Assembly (NCBI RefSeq): GCF_005796105.1
Contig: NZ_VAUO01000001.1
Coordinates: 868,001-932,000, forward strand
Reading direction: 5' to 3'
Source of the DNA: Pseudomonas mosselii
GTDB taxonomy: Bacteria > Pseudomonadota > Gammaproteobacteria > Pseudomonadales > Pseudomonadaceae
DNA: 64,000 bases
The notes under the pieces were generated by a model. It worked only from the letters and a program-made list of their open reading frames with translations. It made no database searches and was not told where the DNA came from. Positions 10,024 through 18,346 of this stretch are shown here, in pieces; positions within the stretch are counted from its first letter, which is position 1, and every line of letters starts with the position of its first letter. Both the position numbers and the translations under genes were made by a program.

Positions 10024-11043
10024 TCAGGAGCTTTCGCGTACCACCAGTTCGAATCCCAGGTCCTGGCGCTCGCTTGCGACCCGTTTGCCATCGAGCAGGC
10101 TCAGCAGCGCCTGGGCGGCCACCCGCCCCACCGCTGCCCGTGGCGTTCGTATAGAGGTCAGCGGCGGCACCATATGCGCAGAAGCCGGCAAGTCATTGAA
10201 GCCCACCATGGCCACCTGACGCGGCACCTCGATGCCTTGACGCAGGGCTTGTAGCACCGCGCCTTGGGCCAGGTCGTCGTTGCAGAAGAAGATGCCGTCG
10301 ACATCCGGTGCCTTGGCCAACAAGCCGCTGAACAATGCACCGCCCAGGCCGATCGATGACGGCTGCGGGTCGAGCATTTCCAACTCGGGCGCGTGCAATC
10401 CGGCATCGACCAACCCTTGACGGAACCCCTCGGCACGCTGCATGACCCGTGGATCGAGCTGCGCGGCGATGAACGCCAGGCGCCGTCGGCCCCGGGCAAT
10501 CAGGTGACGCGCCGCCGCCCGGCCTGCTTCGTGCTGGGAGAAGCCAACCGACAGCTCGCCGGCCTCGCCAACCAGCTCCATCATGTGCACCCGTGGCACC
10601 CCGCTGGCCGCCAGCAACTGGCGCGCACCGTCGCTACGCTCGAAGCCGGTGAGCAGGATACCGCAGGGCTGGTATGCCAGGTAATTGCGGATCAGGTTCT
10701 CTTCTTCGGCGATATCGTAGTGATAGTTGCCAATCAGCACTTCAAGGCCACGCGGCCGCATGACTTCGTGAATGGCCTCCAAGGTATCGATGAACAACTG
10801 GTTGGACAGTGACGGAATCAAGACCACCACCGACTGGCTGCGCGCCGAGGCCAGCGCGCGGGCTGCCGGGTTGGCCACGTAACCCAGGCTGGCGGCGGCG
10901 CTCATGACTTTTTCGACAAGCGTCGGCGCCACTGTGCTGACCCCACGCAGGGCGCGCGAGGCGGTAATGGGAGAGACCCCGGACAGTCGGGCGACTTCTG
11001 CCAGAGTGGGACGACCTGTGGTGCGCGAGCCGATACGAGACAT
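10024..11043 (-). CDS. gntR: LacI-family gluconate repressor GntR
   Basis: This 339-residue regulator has an N-terminal LacI helix-turn-helix (PTLAEVARLSGVSPITASRAL, residues about 12-32) and a periplasmic-binding-type effector domain. It is divergent from gntK and separated from it by about 210 bases with two operator-like palindromes. In Pseudomonas, GntR represses gluconate uptake/phosphorylation and its own gene until gluconate or 6-phosphogluconate binds. The gene identity follows from the family plus the gntK-gntP neighbours. Confidence 0.92.
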   Translation of the reverse strand: MSRIGSRTTGRPTLAEVARLSGVSPITASRALRGVSTVAPTLVEKVMSAAASLGYVANPAARALASARSQSVVVLIPSLSNQLFIDTLEAIHEVMRPRGLEVLIGNYHYDIAEEENLIRNYLAYQPCGILLTGFERSDGARQLLAASGVPRVHMMELVGEAGELSVGFSQHEAGRAAARHLIARGRRRLAFIAAQLDPRVMQRAEGFRQGLVDAGLHAPELEMLDPQPSSIGLGGALFSGLLAKAPDVDGIFFCNDDLAQGAVLQALRQGIEVPRQVAMVGFNDLPASAHMVPPLTSIRTPRAAVGRVAAQALLSLLDGKRVASERQDLGFELVVRESS

Positions 11044-11083
11044 GGATGTTGTAATTTTACTACTTGCAGGAATGGGGAACGGT

Positions 11084-11105
11084 CACTAAGGTAGCGCTGT
11101 CTCAG
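11084..11105. promoter_or_regulatory. GntR operator-like palindrome 1 (upstream of gntR)
   Basis: The sequence ACTAAGGTAGCGCTGTCTCA fits the published GntR operator pattern AC-N-AAG-N-TAGCGCT and is an imperfect palindrome centred on AGCGCT. It lies 40 bases upstream of the gntR start and suits autorepression. Confidence 0.8.
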
Positions 11106-11213
11106 GACGCAGGCAATGCAAACCTGGTAACGGTCATGCAGCACGCGTCCATACTGCCTAAGACAAGACCAATAACACCCGGGAGGGTGGCGCACGCAAC
11201 TCTATCTCGGCCT

Positions 11214-11236
11214 GACCGAGACAGCGCTATCTCACC
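11214..11236. promoter_or_regulatory. GntR operator-like palindrome 2 (upstream of gntK)
   Basis: The sequence GACCGAGACAGCGCTATCTC shares the AGCGCT core and GAGACAGC/GCTATCTC arms with the other two sites. It lies just 15-38 bases before the gntK start, next to its AGGAGG ribosome-binding site, where bound repressor would block transcription. Confidence 0.8.
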
Positions 11237-11251
11237 CAGCAGGAGGTACTG

Positions 11252-11791
11252 ATGAACCCTTCCCTGTCCGCGATCGTGGTCATGGGCGTTGCTGGCTGCG
11301 GCAAGAGCTGCGTCGGCGACGCCATTGCCAGGCGCAGCGGCGGCCGCCTGATCGAAGGCGATGCCTTTCACCCAGCCGAAAACATCCAGAAGATGAGCGC
11401 TGGCATTCCCCTGAACGACGACGACCGCGCCGGCTGGCTGATACGCCTGGGCCAGGCGCTACAGGACACCCTCGCCGCTGGCGAGCGCCCTATCCTGACC
11501 TGCTCGGCGCTCAAGCGCCGCTACCGCGAGACGTTGCGCGAGGCAGTGCCGAACCTGAGGTTCGTGTTTCTCGAACTGACGCCGGAGGAAGCTGAAAAGC
11601 GGGTCCTGGCACGCCCTGGCCACTTCATGCCCGCAAGTTTGATCGACAGCCAGTTCGCGACGCTCGAAGCGCCACATGGAGAGCCGCTCACCTTGGCCTT
11701 GGATGCCACCCAGTCCATCGAGCGCCTCGCTGATGCCGTGGACAACTGGCTAAAGCCCCACGGTGAGCGGAGCCTGGCGCGCACGGCCTGA
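11252..11791 (+). CDS. gntK: Gluconokinase
   Basis: This 179-residue cytoplasmic P-loop kinase phosphorylates D-gluconate to 6-phosphogluconate for the Entner-Doudoroff pathway. The Walker A motif is GVAGCGKSC near residue 12. GDAFHPAENIQKMSAGIPLNDD is the family's substrate/lid block, and LTCSALKRRYRETLR is the usual follow-on motif. AGGAGG precedes the ATG at 11252. It lies directly under operator 2 and upstream of the permease gene. Confidence 0.95.
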   Translation: MNPSLSAIVVMGVAGCGKSCVGDAIARRSGGRLIEGDAFHPAENIQKMSAGIPLNDDDRAGWLIRLGQALQDTLAAGERPILTCSALKRRYRETLREAVPNLRFVFLELTPEEAEKRVLARPGHFMPASLIDSQFATLEAPHGEPLTLALDATQSIERLADAVDNWLKPHGERSLARTA

Positions 11792-11810
11792 TCGGGCAGT
11801 TCTCCAGCTC

Positions 11811-11834
11811 ACCAAAGATAGCGCTGTCTTACCC
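11811..11834. promoter_or_regulatory. GntR operator-like palindrome 3 (between gntK and gntP)
   Basis: ACCAAAGATAGCGCTGTCTT is again a palindrome around AGCGCT (AAGATAGC/GCTGTCTT). Its place in the 99-base gap before gntP implies that gntP has its own GntR-controlled promoter rather than relying only on gntK read-through. Confidence 0.8.
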
Positions 11835-11890
11835 TGTTACCGCACCACGCTACGCCCCTAAAACAACGACAAGACCGAGGCTGACGATCC

Positions 11891-13243
11891 ATGTTCGGAC
11901 TAGCTACTGATACCTTCCTGCTGCTCGACGCGCTGGTCACCATCGTCGGGCTGATCCTGCTGATCACCCATTTCAAAGTCCATCCCTTCGTTGCCCTGAC
12001 CCTGGCGGCAGGCTTCCTTGGCCTGACCTCCGGCATGCCGGTGGCGAAGGTGATGAAATCGTTCCAGGACGGCTTCGGCGGCGTGCTGGGCTTTGTCGGC
12101 ATCGTCCTGGCCCTGGGCACCATGCTCGGCAAGCTGATGGCCGACTCCGGGGGGGCCGACCAGATTGCCCAGACCCTGATTCGCGCCTTCGGCAAGCAGA
12201 AGGTGCACTGGGCAATGATGTTCGCCGCCTTCCTGGTGGGCATCCCGCTGTTCTTCGAGATCGGCTTCGTGCTGCTGATCCCGCTGGTGTTCATCGTCGC
12301 CCGCCGTTCGGGGGTTTCGCTGGTGAAGATCGGCATTCCGCTGCTGGCGGGGCTTTCGGTGGTGCACGGCCTGGTACCGCCACATCCGGGCCCGTTGCTG
12401 GCAATCGGCATCTTCCACGCCGATATCGGCAAGACCATCTTCTACGGCCTGCTGGTGGCGTTGCCCACGGCAGTGATCGCAGGCCCGCTGTTCGGTAATT
12501 TCATTTCCCGCTACATCCCCGGCAACCCGTCCCAGGAGTTGATGGACCAGATCGCCCGGGACTCCAACCAGCAGAACCTGCCAAGCTTCACCATCACCCT
12601 GGTTACCGTGCTGCTGCCAGTGGTGCTGATGCTGCTCAAGACCTTCGCCGACGTGGTGCTACCAGCCGAGCACATCGTACGCCAGTGGATGGACCTGATC
12701 GGCCACCCGATCACCGCCCTGCTCGCCGCCTTGCTGCTGGCCTTCTACACCTTCGGTTCGGCCCGTGGCTTCAGCCGCCAGCAGATCATGAAGATGCTCG
12801 ACCAGAGCCTGGCCCCCACGGCCGCCATCGTGCTGATCGTCGGCGCCGGCGGCGGTTTCAAGCAAATGCTGGTAGACACGGGCGTGGGCAACGTGATCGG
12901 GCAAATGGCCGTTCAGGCCGAGATCTCGCCGATTCTGCTGGCCTGGCTGGTAGCGGCCGTGATCCGCATTGCCACCGGCTCCGCCACCGTTGCGACCATC
13001 ACCGGCGCCGGCATCGTCGCTCCGGTGATCGACCTGGTGCCTGGGGTCAACCGCGAACTGCTCGTGCTGGCCACCGGGGCCGGCTCGCTGATCCTGTCGC
13101 ACGTCAATGACGCCGGTTTCTGGCTGGTCAAGCAATACTTCAACATGACCGTGGCCGAAACCTTCAAGACCTGGAGCATGATGGAAACCATCCTGTCGGT
13201 GGTCGGCATCATTTTCATCATGCTGCTGTCGATGGTGGTGTGA
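11891..13243 (+). CDS. gntP: Gluconate permease (GntP family)
   Basis: This 450-residue inner-membrane protein has about a dozen hydrophobic segments, a typical length for the GntP family of gluconate:H+ symporters. Recognisable blocks are GLVPPHPGPL near residue 160, the IPLFFEIGFVLLIPL segment, and RIATGSATVATITGAG in the C-terminal half. It follows gntK after 99 bases that hold operator 3, and a clear terminator ends the unit. The start at 11891 is the only ATG that gives a complete first span; the ribosome-binding site is weak. Confidence 0.94.
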   Translation: MFGLATDTFLLLDALVTIVGLILLITHFKVHPFVALTLAAGFLGLTSGMPVAKVMKSFQDGFGGVLGFVGIVLALGTMLGKLMADSGGADQIAQTLIRAFGKQKVHWAMMFAAFLVGIPLFFEIGFVLLIPLVFIVARRSGVSLVKIGIPLLAGLSVVHGLVPPHPGPLLAIGIFHADIGKTIFYGLLVALPTAVIAGPLFGNFISRYIPGNPSQELMDQIARDSNQQNLPSFTITLVTVLLPVVLMLLKTFADVVLPAEHIVRQWMDLIGHPITALLAALLLAFYTFGSARGFSRQQIMKMLDQSLAPTAAIVLIVGAGGGFKQMLVDTGVGNVIGQMAVQAEISPILLAWLVAAVIRIATGSATVATITGAGIVAPVIDLVPGVNRELLVLATGAGSLILSHVNDAGFWLVKQYFNMTVAETFKTWSMMETILSVVGIIFIMLLSMVV

Positions 13244-13297
13244 CCGTTGATCGGGATGATGGCACCTTGCTGAGCGGGCCACGGCCCAAGTGAGACA

Positions 13298-13330
13298 GAG
13301 GCCCTGCCCGAGCAGGGCCTTTGACTTTTC
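13298..13330 (+). terminator. Rho-independent terminator after gntP
   Basis: A strong hairpin, AGGCCCTGC-CCGA-GCAGGGCCT, is followed by the T-rich stretch TTGACTTTT. It closes the gluconate operon before the small secreted-protein gene. Confidence 0.85.
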
Positions 13331-13351
13331 CAGCGCAAGGGAGTTTGACCG

Positions 13352-13645
13352 ATGACACGTGCCTTCCTGCTTGCAGCCCTGCTCGCCTCACCCATGGCCT
13401 TTGCCGTGGGGACCGGCACCACCTACCCCGACGACCCGCACAACCCGGCGCCCCAGCCGGGGGTCGACAGCACCCTGAACCCCATCGAGAAACCCGTGCC
13501 CAGGGACACCGACCCACGCATCAAGGGCAACGACCCGGAAAGCCCACCGGCCAAACACAACGATGACCGTGACCTCCCAGGCATGGATGGCGGCAGTGGC
13601 TCGGAAGGCATGGGGCGTGACGGCGGCAGTACCGGCAAGCCGTGA
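13352..13645 (+). CDS. Small secreted hypothetical protein
   Basis: This 97-residue protein begins with a plausible Sec signal (MTRAFLLAALLASPMAFA, cleavage after about residue 18). The mature part is hydrophilic, rich in Pro, Asp and Gly, and probably disordered (many PDDP/NPAPQPG and GGSGSEGMG stretches). The start has AAGGGAG 11 bases upstream. I do not recognise the family. It sits between the gluconate terminator and the convergent mnxR gene, so its context says little. A periplasmic location is an inference from the signal peptide. Confidence 0.65.
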   Translation: MTRAFLLAALLASPMAFAVGTGTTYPDDPHNPAPQPGVDSTLNPIEKPVPRDTDPRIKGNDPESPPAKHNDDRDLPGMDGGSGSEGMGRDGGSTGKP

Positions 13646-13671
13646 AGCCGGTCAGGCCCTTCAGATCACGC

Positions 13672-15099
13672 TCACCACTGCCGCTTGTCGGGCCGCGTGA
13701 GGCCCAGCTTTTCGATCTTGTAGCGCAGCATATCCCGCGACAGTCCAAGCAACCGGGCTGACTTGGTGACATTCCAGTCGGTCCGGTCGAGGGTGCGGCA
13801 GACCATGTCGCGTTCCATGTCCGGCAAACTGGCACTGGCGTCGACCTCGCGGTGCGGGGCCTCGAAGGCCAGCACGGCGGCCGGCTGGGCCGGTACGTCA
13901 TCGACCAACGTCAGGCACAGGTTCAACTGGTGCGCACCGATCACCTCCGAGGGTGCCAGTAAAACGGTTTGCTCCAGCATGTTGCGCAACTCGCGTACGT
14001 TGCCAGGCCAGCTGTAGTTGAGCATCAACGCCTCGGCTTCGGCCGAAAAGCGCAGGTTCGGCTTGCCGTAGCGACGCCCATGGTGGGCCAGGAAATGCCG
14101 GGCCAGGCGCAGGATATCCTGACCCCGCGCGTGCAGGCGCGGCACCTTCAGGGCGATGATGCGCAGGCGGAAGAACAAATCGCGGCGAAACTTGCCCTGC
14201 TGCACCATCTGTTCGAGGTTGCAGTTGGTGGCGCTGATCACCCGCAGGTCGACCTTGCGCTCCTTCACCGCGCCGATCCGGCGGATACTGCGATCCTCCA
14301 GCAGCTTCAGCAGCTTGGCCTGTAGCACCAGGTCCATTTCACCGATCTCATCGAGGAACAGCGTGCCGCCGTCAGCGGCTTCCACCAGGCCCACCCGGCG
14401 CTCCTTGGCATCAGTGAAGGCGCCCTTCTCATGCCCGAATAACTCGGCCTCCAACAGGTTGGCCGGAATCGAGGCGCAGTTGAACTCGATGAACGGCCCC
14501 TTGGCCCGACTACCGTCGAAATGCAGTGCTCGCGCCACCAGTTCCTTGCCGGTACCGGTTTCGCCTTCCACCAGCACCGGGGGTAGATCGCCGCTGGCCA
14601 TGCGCCGCTCGGCTTCCAGCACCTGGCGCAAGGTGTGCTTGAGTTCAAGCATCGCCGGGGACTCGCCGATCAAGGCTTGCAACCCGGACTTCTGCGCCTC
14701 GCGCTCCTGATAGAACGACAAGGTACGCTCCAGGCGCTCGGCGGCCAGGGCCTTGTCCAGCATCAGCTTGAGTTCAGCCAACACCACCGGTTTGGTGAGG
14801 TAATGGAAAGCGCCCTCTTTCATGGCCAGCACCGCGTCCTCGACGTTGCCATAGCCGGTCATCATGATCACCTTGAGCTCCGGCGCCTGCGTCATCAGGG
14901 CGCGGAGCAAGTCGTGGCCGCTCATGCCCGGCAGAGAGTTGTCGGTCAACACCGCGTCAGGCAAGGCCCGCGCGACGTGCTCTAAGGCCAGCTCTGCACT
15001 GTGACACACGGCGACCTCGAAGCCTTTCAGCTTGAGGTAGGTACTGATGTTCTCGGCAAGGATTTCATCATCCTCGACCACCAGGATGCTGTGCTCCAT
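13672..15099 (-). CDS. mnxR: Sigma-54-dependent response regulator MnxR
   Basis: This 475-residue NtrC-class activator has a receiver (VVEDDE pocket, Asp53 in AVLTDNSLPG, KP in YLTKPVV), an AAA+ sigma-54 interaction domain (Walker A GETGTGKE; sigma-54 contact loop reads GAFTDA rather than the commoner GAFTGA), and a Fis-type helix-turn-helix at the C-terminus (WNVTKSARLLGLSRDMLRYK). GGGAGGGG precedes the ATG. It overlaps the mnxS2 3' end by 32 bases and follows two related kinases; this S1-S2-R order matches the P. putida GB-1 locus whose three genes are each essential for Mn(II) oxidation. It is the obvious candidate to activate the sigma-54 promoters found across this window. Name by order and family, not by database match. 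Confidence 0.82.
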   Translation of the reverse strand: MEHSILVVEDDEILAENISTYLKLKGFEVAVCHSAELALEHVARALPDAVLTDNSLPGMSGHDLLRALMTQAPELKVIMMTGYGNVEDAVLAMKEGAFHYLTKPVVLAELKLMLDKALAAERLERTLSFYQEREAQKSGLQALIGESPAMLELKHTLRQVLEAERRMASGDLPPVLVEGETGTGKELVARALHFDGSRAKGPFIEFNCASIPANLLEAELFGHEKGAFTDAKERRVGLVEAADGGTLFLDEIGEMDLVLQAKLLKLLEDRSIRRIGAVKERKVDLRVISATNCNLEQMVQQGKFRRDLFFRLRIIALKVPRLHARGQDILRLARHFLAHHGRRYGKPNLRFSAEAEALMLNYSWPGNVRELRNMLEQTVLLAPSEVIGAHQLNLCLTLVDDVPAQPAAVLAFEAPHREVDASASLPDMERDMVCRTLDRTDWNVTKSARLLGLSRDMLRYKIEKLGLTRPDKRQW

Positions 15100-16561
15100 G
15101 GTCCCCTCCCACTGCGATATTGAAGATCAGGCTGACACGGGTTCCTTCCTCTTCGCGGCTGCTCAGTTCGACCGAGCCGCCAAAACGTTCCATGATGCGC
15201 TTGACCAGGGCCAGGCCAACGCCTAGCCCGCCCTGCTTGGTGGTGTAGAACGGCTTGAATACCATGCGCCGCTGCTGCTCGCTCATGCCTTTGCCGGTGT
15301 CACTGATCGACAGCATCACCTGGCCACCCTCCAGCCGTTGCACCTCGGCGCGCAATTCGCCGCCCTGGGGCATGGCCTCCAAAGCATTGGCGAACAGGCT
15401 ATTGAGTATCTGGGTGAGTTGCAGTGGCTGGCTGGCCACGCGCAGCTCGGCAGCCCCGCACAAGACGAAGCGCACCGCATTGCGTTCGATCTGGGGGGCG
15501 AAGGTCTGGCGTGTATCCTCGATGGCCGCCACCAGCTCCACGGCCTCGGGCTCATCACTGGTCGGGCGCAACGACACCAACAGGTCGCGTACCCAGCGTG
15601 ACATGCGGTCGACCTGGGTGATGATATCGCTGATATTTTTCTGCGCAGCCGGGTTGGCGATTTCCTGGGCCAGCTCGGCACTGGAGCGGATCGTGGCCAG
15701 CGGGTTGCGCAAACTGTGGGCCACCGCCGAGGACATCTCGCCCAGGGCGACGTAGGTTTCGCTGGCGATCAGCCGCTCCTGCTGATGGTGCATCAAGCTG
15801 GCAGCGCGGCGCACGATCCAGAACAGACCGAAATACACCAGCGCCCCGCCCAGCAGGGTCGAAACCCAAATCAGCACATAGCCACGCTGAATGCGTCGCA
15901 CCAGGTCCTGGGGTTCCTTGTAGATCTCGATCATGGCCAGCACATGCTCGCCCTGGCTGTCGAACAACGGAATGTAGTTCTCGATGAACAGGTGGCGCGG
16001 CTCGCGCTGAAACTTCTGTTCTTCCCGGTCATCGTGCGCTTTGTGGTAGCTGGCCGACACGGACTTGCGCGAACGGAAGGCGTGCTCCAGGTCGCTGTCG
16101 CGACCGATGTGCTTGCCGATCAGGTGCGGATTGGTCGACCAGATCACCTTGCGATCACGGGCGTAGGCGTTGGCCAGCAACGTGTCGGGCAGGTGCTCGA
16201 TATGGTCGAGGAACTCCAGGCGAGTCGATTGGGCGAGCGCTGCGGAGAACTGCAGATGGCCATGGTCCAAGCGTGGATCAAGCAACTCGCCCATAGTAGT
16301 GCCTGGCGGCAGTTGCGAGTGACGCACCTCGGCCAGGGCCATGGCCTGGATGAAGCGTGCAGTGAGCACCGCATCGCGCTCGACGCTGTCGCGCACCACG
16401 AAACGGGTCGATACGTAACCCAACCCGCCAGCCACCGAGGCGATAATCAGCAGGCTGACCAGCGAGAACCAGCGCAGCAAGTTGAATTCGCGCAAGGGCG
16501 CAGCCAATCCCGCGGGGGTAGGCTGCACCGCACCATGGGCGTCGTGCTCAAATGTCTGCAT
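15068..16561 (-). CDS. mnxS2: Sensor histidine kinase MnxS2
   Basis: This 497-residue membrane kinase has a first span at about residues 30-52, a periplasmic region of about 170 residues, a second span near 240, then a dimerisation/phospho-acceptor domain with His in VAHSLRNPLA and an HATPase domain (DTGKGMSEQQRRMVF, GGLGVGLALVKRIMERFGG). It is a close paralogue of the kinase encoded just upstream (16839-18287). The start MQTFEHD at 16561 has AGGTGG ten bases upstream; an in-frame ATG at 16603 is possible. It overlaps mnxR and has its own sigma-54 promoter-like element at 16672-16687. Confidence 0.82.
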   Translation of the reverse strand: MQTFEHDAHGAVQPTPAGLAAPLREFNLLRWFSLVSLLIIASVAGGLGYVSTRFVVRDSVERDAVLTARFIQAMALAEVRHSQLPPGTTMGELLDPRLDHGHLQFSAALAQSTRLEFLDHIEHLPDTLLANAYARDRKVIWSTNPHLIGKHIGRDSDLEHAFRSRKSVSASYHKAHDDREEQKFQREPRHLFIENYIPLFDSQGEHVLAMIEIYKEPQDLVRRIQRGYVLIWVSTLLGGALVYFGLFWIVRRAASLMHHQQERLIASETYVALGEMSSAVAHSLRNPLATIRSSAELAQEIANPAAQKNISDIITQVDRMSRWVRDLLVSLRPTSDEPEAVELVAAIEDTRQTFAPQIERNAVRFVLCGAAELRVASQPLQLTQILNSLFANALEAMPQGGELRAEVQRLEGGQVMLSISDTGKGMSEQQRRMVFKPFYTTKQGGLGVGLALVKRIMERFGGSVELSSREEEGTRVSLIFNIAVGGDHGAQHPGGRG

Positions 16562-16671
16562 GGCGTCGAATCCACCTGTCAGCGAGGTGAAGGGGCATCC
16601 CATGGCGGCGCCCTACGGCAGTGGATAACCACATATCGCCGCGATCCCCGCCAGGATCTGCTTGATGAGGT

Positions 16672-16687
16672 AGCAAAAAGCTAGCCA
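16672..16687 (-). promoter_or_regulatory. Sigma-54 promoter-like element for mnxS2-mnxR
   Basis: The minus strand reads TGGCTAGCTTTTTGCT, i.e. TGGC-N7-TTGCT with the correct -24/-12 spacing and two departures from TGGCAC. The predicted start would leave a leader of about 100 bases before mnxS2. A palindrome lies about 80 bases further upstream. Confidence 0.6.
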
Positions 16688-16757
16688 GTATCCATTGAAA
16701 ATATTTTGTATTTAATAACAAAAACTTAAATACTTTATGCAGTCTAGATTCTAGATA

Positions 16758-16775
16758 TACCCCCAATGTTGGGTA
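16758..16775. promoter_or_regulatory. Palindrome, candidate MnxR enhancer site upstream of mnxS2
   Basis: TACCCCCAATGTTGGGTA is an inverted repeat (TACCC/GGGTA, CCAA/TTGG inside) in an otherwise AT-rich 150-base gap. Its centre is about 80 bases upstream of the -24 element. A half-like TTTCCCCAAAA follows at 16779-16789. It resembles the other TTCCCCA/TGGGGAA sites in the window. Confidence 0.5.
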
Positions 16776-16838
16776 CTATTTCCCCAAAAATTTAAAACTA
16801 ATAAAATCAAATATTTACATTTTTTATAATGCAAAGAA

Positions 16839-18287
16839 TCAAGAGTTGGCTACGCGAAAACTCAGCGATACGCGAGTCCCACCGCCCTGGCGGCTACTCA
16901 ATCGCACCGAACCACCGAAGCGCTCCATGATGCGCTTGACCAGCATCAGCCCCACTCCCAGCCCGCCTTGCTTGGTGCTGAAAAACGGCCTGAAGGCCAT
17001 GCGCTGCTGCTGCTCGCTCATGCCCTTGCCTGTGTCGGCAAAACGCAACACCAGGTACCGCCGGTCGTGGCGCACACACTCGATGTGCAATTGCCCACCC
17101 TGCTCCATCGATTCCAGCGCATTGGCAATCAAACTGCTGAAAATCTGCCCCAGCAGCGCCGGCTGCCCCAACACCCGCACAGACCCGATCGTGGGCACCC
17201 GCACCTGCACCCCGGCGCGACGCAGCAGCCCGTCGCAGGCTTGCAGGCTTTCATTCAGGACCTGAGCCAGGTTCACAGCCACCGCCTCGTCATTGAGCGG
17301 ACGCAACGACTGAAGCAGCTCGCGCACCCACTGCGACATGCGGTCGACCTGGCTGATGATGTCGTTGACGTGCCGCTGTGCGGGCCCCTCGTCGAAGGCC
17401 TGCGCCAGCTCGGCGCTTGAGCGGATACTGGCCAATGGATTGCGCAAACTATGGGCCACCGCCGAGGACACCTCCCCCAACGCAACGAAGGTTTCATTAC
17501 CGATCAGGCGCTTCTGCTGCACGGCCACCAGCCGCGCAGCGCGACGCATGATGCCGTAGAGCCCGACGTACACCAGCCCCGCCCCTACGGCGATAGCCAG
17601 CCAGATCAGCATCAGGCCATGTTCGATGCGCACAATCAGGTCGTGCGGTTCCTTGTAGATCTCGACCATCGCGGTAACCGTCTCGCCACCGGCGTCGAAC
17701 AGCGGGATGTAGTTCTCGATGAACAGTTGCTCAGGTGGGGTGACGAACTCCTGCTCGCTACGCGCGCGCTCGGCATTGTGGTAGCTGGCCGACACGCGCA
17801 TCTTGTACTCGAAAGCCCGGCTCAGGTCGTCGTCACCCTCGATCAGCTTGCCGATCAAGGCCGGGTTACTCGACCAGATCACTGTGCGGTCAGGGGCATA
17901 GATATTCGCCAGCAGTATGTCCGGCAGGTGGGCGATATGGTCGAGAAACTCACCTCTGGCGTTACGCCGGGCGGCCGGGTCAACATCAGGCATGGCCCGG
18001 TCGGTCCGCGGGTCGAGCAACTCGCCCATGGTGCGCACGTTGGGAATCGAGACATGGCGCACTTCAGCGTCGGCAATGGCGGTGATGAACTGCGCAGTCA
18101 GCAAGGCGTCACGCTCGACGCTTTCGTTGATGATGAAGCGGCTGGAGATAAGCCCCAGCCCCGCCGCCACCGATAGGATGATCGCAAGGCTCACCCAGGC
18201 GTACCAGCGCAGCAAGTTGAACGGTTTGCGCACGGCCCCCGCCTCAGCGCTGGGCGCAGTTGAATCAGGGCGATGGACGAGGTCCAT
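16839..18287 (-). CDS. mnxS1: Sensor histidine kinase MnxS1
   Basis: This 482-residue kinase has the same layout as MnxS2: N-terminal span (WYAWVSLAIILSVAAGLGL), periplasmic sensor region without a recognisable named fold, second span (MLIWLAIAVGAGLVYVGL), His in VAHSLRNPLA, and HATPase (DTGKGMSEQQQRMAF, GGLGVGLMLVKRIMERFGG). The start MDLVHRP at 18287 has GGAG six bases upstream; an in-frame alternative at 18350 would overlap the lytic transglycosylase gene. In P. putida GB-1 a frameshift in the first gene of this trio abolishes Mn(II) oxidation. About 280 bases separate it from mnxS2. Confidence 0.82.
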   Translation of the reverse strand: MDLVHRPDSTAPSAEAGAVRKPFNLLRWYAWVSLAIILSVAAGLGLISSRFIINESVERDALLTAQFITAIADAEVRHVSIPNVRTMGELLDPRTDRAMPDVDPAARRNARGEFLDHIAHLPDILLANIYAPDRTVIWSSNPALIGKLIEGDDDLSRAFEYKMRVSASYHNAERARSEQEFVTPPEQLFIENYIPLFDAGGETVTAMVEIYKEPHDLIVRIEHGLMLIWLAIAVGAGLVYVGLYGIMRRAARLVAVQQKRLIGNETFVALGEVSSAVAHSLRNPLASIRSSAELAQAFDEGPAQRHVNDIISQVDRMSQWVRELLQSLRPLNDEAVAVNLAQVLNESLQACDGLLRRAGVQVRVPTIGSVRVLGQPALLGQIFSSLIANALESMEQGGQLHIECVRHDRRYLVLRFADTGKGMSEQQQRMAFRPFFSTKQGGLGVGLMLVKRIMERFGGSVRLSSRQGGGTRVSLSFRVANS

Positions 18288-18322
18288 GACGGGCTCCGCA
18301 ACTGGGCACGATTCATTGGTTA

Positions 18323-18340
18323 TAGCCCAGAGTTGGGGAA
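18323..18340. promoter_or_regulatory. Candidate enhancer palindrome before mnxS1
   Basis: The minus strand reads TTCCCCAACTCTGGGCTA, matching TTCCCCA-N4-TGGG of the other sites. It lies 36 bases before the mnxS1 start, just upstream of the gene; no convincing -24/-12 element is adjacent, so its role is uncertain. Confidence 0.4.
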
Positions 18341-18346
18341 TCAGGG

